NCBI GenBank assembly: GCA_012861695.1
Contig: JAAOOA010000161.1
Span: 530,300 to 594,299 of the forward strand
DNA: 64,000 bases
Source: Trematomus loennbergii
Taxonomy: Eukaryota; Chordata; Actinopteri; Perciformes; Nototheniidae
Direction: 5' to 3'
Part shown: piece by piece, positions 56,201 to 64,000 of the stretch
Position numbering within the stretch: position 1 is the first letter of the stretch
Layout of the letters: each line of letters opens with the position of its first letter
Translations under genes and position numbers: made by a program
The notes under the pieces: model-generated
The model's database searches: none
Told to the model about the DNA's origin: nothing
What the model saw: the letters and a program-made list of their open reading frames with translations, nothing else

Positions 56201-58371
56201 CCTCTTCTACACCGCACCCCCGATATCGGGGGAAAAACGCGTCATCTGAGGAAACAGTGTCTGAGGGCATCTTAATATTTAATAAACTATGAATGTTTTA
56301 TATCCATGTAACGGGAATAAACTCATCTAACTGATCATTTTAATTTTTTTTTTTTTAAAAACCCCACATTAGTAACGCTGAGCCTCTGAATTAGCAACGA
56401 GCGAAAAATGCTAACAGATTACTGCACCGAAACTCACTCATAAAACCTTATTATTTATCTTTTCTGCACATCTAACACATGGATTTGCATCTTGAGATGA
56501 CACAGAATCAATGGGTACATACATTATCACTCTATGATAAGAACTCGCGACTTTATAAACAAAAACAGACATCAAAACATGTGGCGCTTGGTAGCTAAAA
56601 ATGCTAACATGGTTTACATGTGTCGTTGTCTGGTCAAAACTGGTCTTCAATGGCATTAAAACGATAAAAACGCTGCTGGAGTTAATCCATAGGTTAATCC
56701 AATGTGTCTGTGTCCCTTTGAAATGATTTCTGATAATACATAAGCAATAAACCCTGCTTTTCCGTTTCCAGATGTCAGAGCGAAGATAGCTTCACTCTCA
56801 TGCAAAACTACATGCGTAAAGCCCCCCCCCCCCCTTCGATTCTATTGGCTCTAACGGTCAGAAAGAGATGTCAATCACCAAAATCGACCAATGGGTTCCA
56901 GACCAAACGCCCATTTCCACCCAAATCACCCCAGAGGTGGAGTTCTTTTTGCTAAACCTCTCTAAAAAGGTCAAATGTCACTTGTTTTGCATCAATCTCG
57001 ATACTGTGGCTGCGTCTCAGGTCGACTATTTTCATTTCCTCGGTCGTCGGTCCTCGGTATCACCGGAAGTTGATTTGTCTGCGCCATCTTGAGTAGCGTC
57101 CCATGGCTCTTATTTCTGCCGGAGGACTGAGGATCGAGGAGCGAGGAGCGATAATGGAGGAGCGATAACCGAGGAACCGCCAGACCATCCTCCGGTGAAA
57201 TCCTCAGATACTCTCCCCGCCCACTTACTGTGTATCGCTCACTGATTGGACGATGCAGTGCATGCACTGATCTGATGCTTCTTGACATGAGCAGAGTTTC
57301 CCAGCGGAGTGAAGAAAACACATGAAACTCACGGGACTCACTCCTCAGTTTATACTGTGTTTTGTTTAAATTAATGTATCATTCAGTTACAAATATGTGA
57401 TATATCTGAACAACAAAGTGGTCAAAAATTATTTTATTCATTTATTGGAAACATTTTCATGATCGCTTTTTCGTTTTACATTTTCATTTATTGTCATTTC
57501 CATTCAGTCAGTCATTAAGTACTATTTAAAATGTTAATTTGCTACATATCCACACAAACAAACTAAGTGTGCAATCCAATGAATGTTAATCTAACTGGGT
57601 TTTGATAGATAACATATCTCTTTTTCTTCTGTGAATAATTTTATTTCTATTGTGCACTCTAATCAATATTAATCAAACTATTGTTCGTTTATACATTTTA
57701 AGAATGGCGTTTATCTTTTTTGAGAATGAGTTCTTATTTTATTTTATTTATTTGGGTCTACAACAGATTATACAAATGTTTGTGTCAGTACATGTGTACT
57801 AACAGAGGCGGGGGTGTTTGTGAAAATAACGGGGACAGAGCTGGCTGCTGTCAGACGAACAGCTGTGCGGCGTCATCACAAACGGACGTCGCTTCACGTG
57901 ACGCTCTGGAGGAAAGGACGTCCCATTGCTTTTAAAACTCATTTCCCTGCTTCTCGTGGTTTCCTTGCGTCTCTCCATGCTTGCCTGGTGGGAGGGACTA
58001 AACGCAGGGAAACGACGCAAGTGAGGGACGCAAGGATTTCATTTAATCGACCTGAGATGCAGCCAGGGTACTTATGTTGTACTTTGGATTCCTAAAGCTT
58101 TTAGTCTACCTTACCATCATCCAAGGGTAGTTTTCACTATAAGTAAAAAATAATTTTTGGACGGACACTATAATTTACTATGTTCAATCTGAATTTTCTT
58201 TAAAATAAAAAACATCTATATTGATTCTGACTTTTCTACATCCAACTGACAGGTTTATCATTACTTTGAGAAAAAACATTATTAGTTTAACCCTTTTAGA
58301 AGTGTAGTTATGGTCATTTGTTCTGGAAATGTCTTTTTCGAGCCTGAAAAACAGGCTCAGGGCTTAACAGG
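56201..58371. mobile_element. Second TTAA-type DNA transposon family, copy D
   Basis: Flanked by TTAA at 56197-56200 and 58372-58375. The right end GGGCTTAACAGG equals the end of copy C. It aligns with 27033-28185 in the opposite direction on both sides of an insertion at 57008-58064. The palindrome CCCCCGATATCGGGGG sits near the left end. No transposase. Confidence 0.78.
57008..58064. mobile_element. GGCTGCGTCTC-type transposon inside copy D (about 1.06 kb)
   Basis: Inverted ends GGCTGCGTCTCAGGTCGA / TCGACCTGAGATGCAGCC (17 of 18 match). The uninterrupted site is visible in copy C near 27354-27366. Target duplication unclear. A fragment of the same family is at 30777-31190. Confidence 0.78.
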
Positions 58372-58477
58372 TTAATCGTTTTTGAATGGGGACAGTTGAT
58401 GAAGTGATCCAAAATAAGGGCTCAAGAAAATTATGCCTTGAAATATGAGCAATCGTGTTAATAGCTTGTAAAGCTGA

Positions 58478-58743
58478 CCGTTGAGCGGCCCGACCAAGCA
58501 AGGAGGCAGAGGCAAAACGTCCCAAATACAACCCGGTGTGGGCATTTATTAAAATCAAAGACACATGACTCACAGCCTCAATCCTGCTGTTCTCCCTGAA
58601 CACATCCTGCACCACAAGGATCTCACACACACAAACAGGAAACACAGAGCCTAAATACCCACAGACTAATAAAACCAACAAGACACAGGTGAGGGGGGAG
58701 GAGACAACACAGGGCACCAGGTGCACACAATCAGCCGTAACAG
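58478..58743 (-). mobile_element. Candidate solo LTR, minus strand
   Basis: On the minus strand it starts TGTTACGGCTGATTG and contains TATTTAGGC, CCTGTTTGTGTG and AATAAATGCCC, a layout like gypsy LTRs. The other end and the target duplication are not resolved. Confidence 0.4.
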
Positions 58744-58905
58744 ACCTGGGGGAAGGGGAACACTTTTCAGAATAAAACAAGAAACAGAGACAGACAGATC
58801 GTGACAAATAGATGCATAAATTACATGTATATTCACATTCTTCCTGTGCCATGTTTTAGTGTAGAACAGATCAATATACTTCGCCAAATATGAAGCTATA
58901 TTATC

Positions 58906-58955
58906 CGTAACGGAGGCAGAGATCTATGGCCCCAGAGATCACCTCCGTTACATAG
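58906..58955. repeat. Short inverted repeat around GTAACGGAGG
   Basis: CGTAACGGAGG ... CCTCCGTTAC with about 26 bases between. Possibly the junction of the LTR-like remnant nearby. Confidence 0.5.
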
Positions 58956-59009
58956 CTACAGATACAGCAATGTACTACAACAACATAGGAGTGCTTCTAT
59001 TGTATGTTG

Positions 59010-60029
59010 CAGCGACATGCAGTCAGGGGAGGCAGGGGAGCAGAGCCTCACCTGTCATACTCCAATGTAACAGAAAAACAACTAAAGAAAAACTAAATAG
59101 TAATAATAATAAAATGTCTCCACTAATCTGTGTTGTAAGTGTGATTTCTGTATGATTCCAATCGCTTTTTATAGTCAAAATCAGCAAATTGGCCGAGCTC
59201 CGCTACAACTACATGGGAGCGATGAGGATTGAGGCAAGGACAAGCTCTGCCTCACGTAAGCCCACAGTAACTGGCTTGAGCGCGGGCACTAATGTAGCGC
59301 GGGCACTTATTTTGTGAGCGCGCTCAAGCCAGGCTCATTTGCTTACTGTGGGGTGAGGTGAGGCACAGATGAGCTCTGCCTCACCTCAGAATGCGTCACC
59401 CCACAGAAACTGGCTGGAAAGCGGGCCCTTAGCGCATGCCTGTTACCATCTCACTGTATGTCACCAATGTAATGTTTGTAGATCCCTTTATTACATTTAT
59501 CCTCGCCATCCATAGTCTCTAAATAACTTATTTCACGTATATATGATATTTAGGCTCGCATGAGACCAGCGAGCCTGAAAAAAGCACCAGGGGAGGCAGC
59601 CATAACCTCTGCCGCACTGAAGGGGGCGCACGTGAGCCCACAGGTTCTTGTTGCTACTGTTATTCTACGCAGAGAAGACGCAAACAACAAACTAGACTTT
59701 TGTTTTGAAACTAGAGGGAGATAAGGAGGACTTTTACAAAAAAGTAATGGAGATTGTTGTCCAGAAGGATAGCATGGACTTCATCTTCAAGTCAAGGTAA
59801 GACCACAATTGTAATGAACATGGGATCTTAATAAGAAAGAACAATCCAATATTTAGATTTTGGGTATCCTTTTGTTGAACGGTCTGTTTAAAATGAATCG
59901 AAGCATCAGACTAAAAAAGCTTTTGAAAATAACCGAATAATTCGATTAAGGTCAAAATATAATATTTGTAAATCTGACTCTGAAAGAGTCAGTGCCTCAC
60001 CAGCCATGAACCTCACCGCACGTCACTGG
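59010..60029. mobile_element. Probable DNA-transposon remnant with CAGYGACRTGCRGT ends
   Basis: Left CAGCGACATGCAGTCAGG and right CCGCACGTCACTG form a degenerate inverted repeat, and GAGCCTCACC / GTGCCTCACC segments lie just inside. No target duplication recognised and no transposase. Confidence 0.45.
59261..59354. repeat. Strong two-part hairpin
   Basis: CTGGCTTGAGCGCG (59271-59284) pairs perfectly with CGCGCTCAAGCCAG (59319-59332); outside it CCCACAGTAA (59261-59270) pairs with TTACTGTGGG (about 59344-59353). The element is inside the remnant at 59010-60029. Confidence 0.75.
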
Positions 60030-61264
60030 TACAGATGGAGCAGCTTATTTCAGACTCCAGCATACAGCTTCCTGCCTGCTACCTGCCGGCTACCTGCTTA
60101 AGACCTGCCAAAGACCAGTATCTGGGAATGTTAAGCCCTCCCACTATTTTCCAAGAGGGCGTTGCCAGATTTTCAATTTCAGGATTTAACCAGGAGATGG
60201 CGCTTCATTCACAAAAACAGGAAGACAGCTTTTCATGGACTTTCAGTTTTGTTTCGAAGAGCATTTGAACACATCAATATTTTAGATCAAATAAAGTATA
60301 TCTAATCTTGTAATTCAATAATATATAGTCTTTATATATTAAATATCTATGGCCAAACTAAGACTTAATTTTTCAAAAGAGAAAATGCAGATATTATATA
60401 AAAAACTAAAGTTAAAATCTTGTTTTTAATGCCCCAAGAGCAATAAAAACACTTGGTAAAAAAATCCTGAGTGAGGCTTTCATAAATTGCATTTAGCTGA
60501 CGCTTTTATCCAAAGCGACTTACTATTTAATAAATGATAAATGATTATTCATAACAAATATGACTGATGTGTGATTATTATTCATGCTATATACTGATAT
60601 AGGGCTAAGTAAGCAATCAATCCTGCAAATTAACCCTTAGTTGTTCAATATATTTATTCAGACAATGTGAGTAGAAATACAGAAATTCTGCTCCCACCTA
60701 AGGCCAACGTTGCAATATTACAACATTTCCCTAAAAACTTACCAAAACGTAAACATTTTTAAAACTCTTTCATTTCTGCTCCAGAGGCTATACAACAACA
60801 TCTGAAAGGTCAACAAAACAAACAGGGCTAGACAGCCATTTGTAGCATATGGGAGAATGGTGAAAAGAACCAACTGGACTGGGACCAATGGGAAAATGTC
60901 TCTTCCCCTCAATGTGAAGCAAAATATTGAGTCCTATGTTTCCAATCGGTTCCCAAATGTGAACATTATTTTGTATTTGTATTAAATTTGACAATGTCAA
61001 TTTCACTTTCCACTATGTACAGGTATCTTGGGTCAGTCTTGTCTTCCAAAAATCAGGAAGTAAAGTCAAGATGTGAACTCAACACGTAGTCACTCAGAGG
61101 TGGGTACTAATTATTTTCAAATGCATATAGGCAATGCTATCCATTTACATGTACTGCAGGCTCTTTCAGTCAAGAATTTGAATTTGAATGGGATGGGGAG
61201 ACGCTCTGCCAACACTGACCCAATCTTCTGCTCCTTACAGCCCACTGCCTGTGTTTTAACATGT
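60030..61264. other. No gene recognised
   Basis: AT-rich. Holds one fragment of a fish SINE motif (TTTTATCCAAAGCGACTTAC, near 60505). The block 61030-61180 is a diverged repeat of 63515-63625, on the other side of the L1. Confidence 0.45.
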
Positions 61265-61586
61265 TTTAACATGTTCTTTTTTTTTTTTTAAGAATATTTT
61301 TATTGCAGAAATGTGTTGTACCAACCGCATTGATATATCAAAGCAATCATATTTTCCATTTTCAGTAACAACAAAACAGCGGATTCAGAACATACTAGTA
61401 CAATTAGGCTGTTGGCGGTTTTAAAACACATCCATGGGCGAGATAACAAGAAATGCAATATTCATGCCATAAACAAGAGGGCAGCCCAAGAGAGCACATC
61501 AGGAAAAATAAAAATGTACATAACAAATTGAAAATCAAACAAAAAAACAACAAGATAACAGTTACAGGATTAACATTATTGATCAT

Positions 61587-63333
61587 TCATCCCACACCTT
61601 CGTCCTCACCCAGACCTCTTAAGTGTTTCATCACTGGAGCCCAGGCCTTATCAAACACTCTCCCCCTTCCTGCATTCTTGAATCTAAGGCGCCGTTTACA
61701 CGAGGAGAATACGGCTTGTATCTGCATAGTTTCGCGTGTGTATAGCCCTATTATTTAGACGAGGCCGATAGAAACTGACCACACAAACGATAACGGGTCC
61801 CAAGGTGGATAGATTTGCAAACGAAACGCTCTGGGGGGTCAACCGAGTCCGTTTAATCGCCTCTATACGAATATTGCCTGGAAAAATAGGATAGCCCCGC
61901 CTCTCCTGCTCACTGCTGTACTAGCAACTATCAAAAATAGCTGTGTTAATTAAACGCACAAGGGGTTCTTGAATGAAATAATATTATAAAAGGCAAACCA
62001 GAATTGTTAACGCCCAATATACTCCTTAAACAAAATAAACAGAGTCAGATTTCATGCATTGATCCATTATATTGACAAAGGTGCATCTCACCCGGTGTTT
62101 GTAGAGAATATCTCTCTTTCTGAGCCGTCCTCTCGATGCAATATCCACAGAGACGTGCTTCTTGGTTTCTTTCAGTTAACTTCCCCGTAGCATTTATCCA
62201 TATGCTGAGGAAATTACTATATCCCGCTGAATACCAGCAATCGCCACACACACTGACTTCCTCCTGTCAGTAGCTACTGCTAGTGCTACTGCTACTGACC
62301 ATGCTACAGATATTAGTGCAAAAATATACAGCTCCTCTACCACAACCATCAGCAACAACAGATTCGGTTTCTTTCAGTTTCAGTTTCAGTTTCAGGGCTT
62401 AAACAGAAGGGTAGCCATGGCAACATTGCTGCGGGGCTGCTCCAGCCTGCACTTCTTCGGGCTTTTGGTGTATATTGGCGGAAGTTACAGCGCCACTTAC
62501 AGTCCCAGCATATGTACTACAGAGTTTCCAGCGGCCTCGTTTGAACAGACACGTTAAATGAAACAAATGCATGTGAACGGAAGACTTTTTTGAATACGAA
62601 TACTGTGCATAAAACGCAAACGGCCTCGTGTGAGCGGGGCCTAAGTTTCTCCAGGTAGAGGATCTCACCCAACTCTCTCAGCCACATCTCGAATGTAGGC
62701 ACAGTATCAGACTTCCATAACCTCAAAATAAGTTTTTTAGCCAAAACAGTACCCAAAAACACCGGCCATTTGTCACTGCCATAGTTCAGATCAGTGTCAC
62801 TCGTGGACCCCAGAATGGCCACAAGGGGATCAGGCTTCAATTGCTTGTCAAATGCTTTTGAATACAAATCAAATACAGAAGTCCAGAATGAGTTGAGGTT
62901 GGGGCATGTCCAGAATTGGTGTGTAAGGGTGCCAGCTTGATTTTTACATTTGTTACATAATGCTGATACGCTGGAATACATCTTGTTTACTTTAACTTTT
63001 GAGTAGTGCAACCTATGTAGAACTTTAAATTGTATCAGATTTAATCTAACATTTACTGAGCACCGGTGAATATTCCTAAAACATCTTTCCCAAAATTCCT
63101 CAGTGATCGGCATACCCAATTCTGTCTCCCACTCAGTTCTATACTTTTCTGTGCTGACTACTTCCTGACTAAGAAGTGTCTGGTATAGGGTTGACACTGC
63201 TCCTCTACATCCTGGTCTAACATTAATTATCTCTTCAAGTGCCCGATGCTGTGGTATATCTGCAAATGTAGCTACATGAGACCTCATAAAGCTCCGGATC
63301 TGTAGATATCGAAAAAAGTGTGAGGCTGGGAGA
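61587..63333 (-). pseudogene. L1 ORF2 C-terminal part, interrupted by a MITE
   Basis: Only the last ~270 codons of an L1 ORF2 are present, downstream of the reverse transcriptase. Motifs are FFRYLQIRSFMRSH, LIQFKVLHRLHYSKVKVNKMY and the CX2C...HX4C-type CNKCKNQAGTLTHQFWTC that closes L1 ORF2. The frame 63333-62645 is broken after YLEKLR by the MITE at 61688-62641. It resumes in the same phase from 61687 (FKNAGRGRVFDKAW) to a stop at 61587-61589. No other break is seen, so the fragment was open when the MITE landed. The N-terminal portion was never copied, as shown by the target duplication at 63334. Confidence 0.85.
61688..62641. mobile_element. PIF/Harbinger-type MITE (954 bp) in the L1
   Basis: Inverted ends GGCGCCGTTTACACGAGG / CCTCGTGTGAGCGGGGCC (15 of 18) and a 3-bp TAA duplication (61685-61687, 62642-62644). 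No coding region recognised; a short TTTCAG tandem (62369-62396) is inside. Confidence 0.83.
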
Positions 63334-63349
63334 TTTAACATGTTCTTTT

Positions 63350-64000
63350 GTTTTGTTTTATTTGTTTTGTTTTTGTTCTGTATTTTAAATTGTTTTATTT
63401 AAGTATCCCAGTAATGTATGTTGCATGTTTTAAATGTATTGTATTTACTTGTTTAAAATGAAATGTGTTTTAGATTGACTTTTAAAATCTGTCCAGGGAA
63501 TAACTACAGATGAAAAATAGCCTCAGTCTTGTCTTCAAAAAAGTTTGTGACAAGATGTGAAGTCAACAGGTATTCACTCAGAGTGGGGTAGGTACTAAAT
63601 GCCACCCATTTACATGTAGGCAAACAAAGTCAAAAATCAACATACAGCAGGGGGGTGGGGGATGGTGAACGGTATGGTCAATGTTTGTAAACACAATCCC
63701 CAGGATGTGTCCTAATCAAACCAAAATAGAAAATGCAGATATTACACTCATAAAAGAAATGGTAGACATATCAGTAGCCTACTCTTAGTGCCAAGTTGTC
63801 TCAGACAATCTGCATTTCCTAATGTGGGACAGTTCTGTGCAAAATGTGGGACACTGAAAAGTCTATGTTAAAAAGCCTCAGTCACCTTAATTCATGTAAT
63901 AAAAACATCTCAGGTCAGTAACACTGAAAGCTAAATGTGCAATACCATGTTCAGCTATGTTACTATTTATAATGTTATTGTTGTTACAACAGAAGATGTT
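63350..64000. other. No gene recognised
   Basis: T- and A-rich with a TTTTG repeat at 63346-63375. The block 63515-63625 resembles 61030-61180. The sequence runs off the window end. Confidence 0.4.

Larger units (their letters stand above)
61281..63333 (-). mobile_element. L1-type LINE, 5'-truncated, with perfect target duplication
   Basis: Minus-strand insertion with a poly(A) tail (T run 61281-61289 on the plus strand) after AATAAAAATATTC. The 16-bp duplication TTTAACATGTTCTTTT is at 61265-61280 and 63334-63349. It is interrupted by a Harbinger-type MITE. Confidence 0.9.

Overview
This looks like nuclear DNA of a teleost fish. The evidence is the mix of repeats: two sushi-type Ty3/gypsy chromoviruses, a BEL/Pao element, L2/Rex-like and L1 LINE pieces, a tRNA-derived SINE, hAT, PIF/Harbinger and TTAA-duplicating DNA transposons, and many minisatellites. 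It also has split genes with GT-AG introns and a HIPK-like kinase of the kind expanded in fish. Nothing prokaryotic is seen. Most of the window is transposon; host-gene content is small.

Layout. 1-7376: a 41-bp minisatellite split by a near-complete gypsy element (1338-6638). 8.4-12.95 kb: an uncharacterised four-exon gene on the minus strand. Its introns carry transposons and a 32-bp minisatellite, and its last exon runs into an expanded 27-bp minisatellite. 13.2-14.1 kb: a 57-bp minisatellite. 14.4-16 kb: LINE fragments. 16.9-17.6 kb: a hAT MITE and a SINE. 17.65-26.97 kb: a nest. A TTAA-type element holds a solo LTR and a hAT element, and the hAT holds a piggyBac-like MITE and a second gypsy element; target duplications are readable for all five. 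27-28.2 kb: another TTAA-type element. 28.2-29.8 kb: a decayed second copy of the uncharacterised gene. 30-31.4 kb: ACAC-rich simple repeat and transposon scraps. 31.4-36.1 kb: a minus-strand L2-like LINE whose reverse transcriptase is split by a Harbinger element. 36.06-39.07 and 53.16-56.18 kb: two near-identical 3-kb elements in inverted orientation, each with ~0.95-kb terminal inverted repeats. Between them lie a BEL/Pao ORF of 1576 codons that has lost its integrase core, a tandem pair of HIPK-like kinase genes, and a second long-inverted-repeat element (49.3-51.15 kb). 56.2-58.4 kb: a TTAA-type element with another element inside it. 58.4-64 kb: transposon remnants and a 5'-truncated L1 with a perfect 16-bp target duplication, itself hit by a Harbinger MITE.

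The host-gene candidates are the uncharacterised gene (exons 12946-12485, 9916-9711, 9628-9499 and 8649-8413, minus strand), its degenerate copy, and the kinase pair (49029-45452, minus strand). The rest is mobile DNA or repeat. Many differences between repeat copies are single-base indels, so some frameshifts may be assembly errors rather than real mutations.
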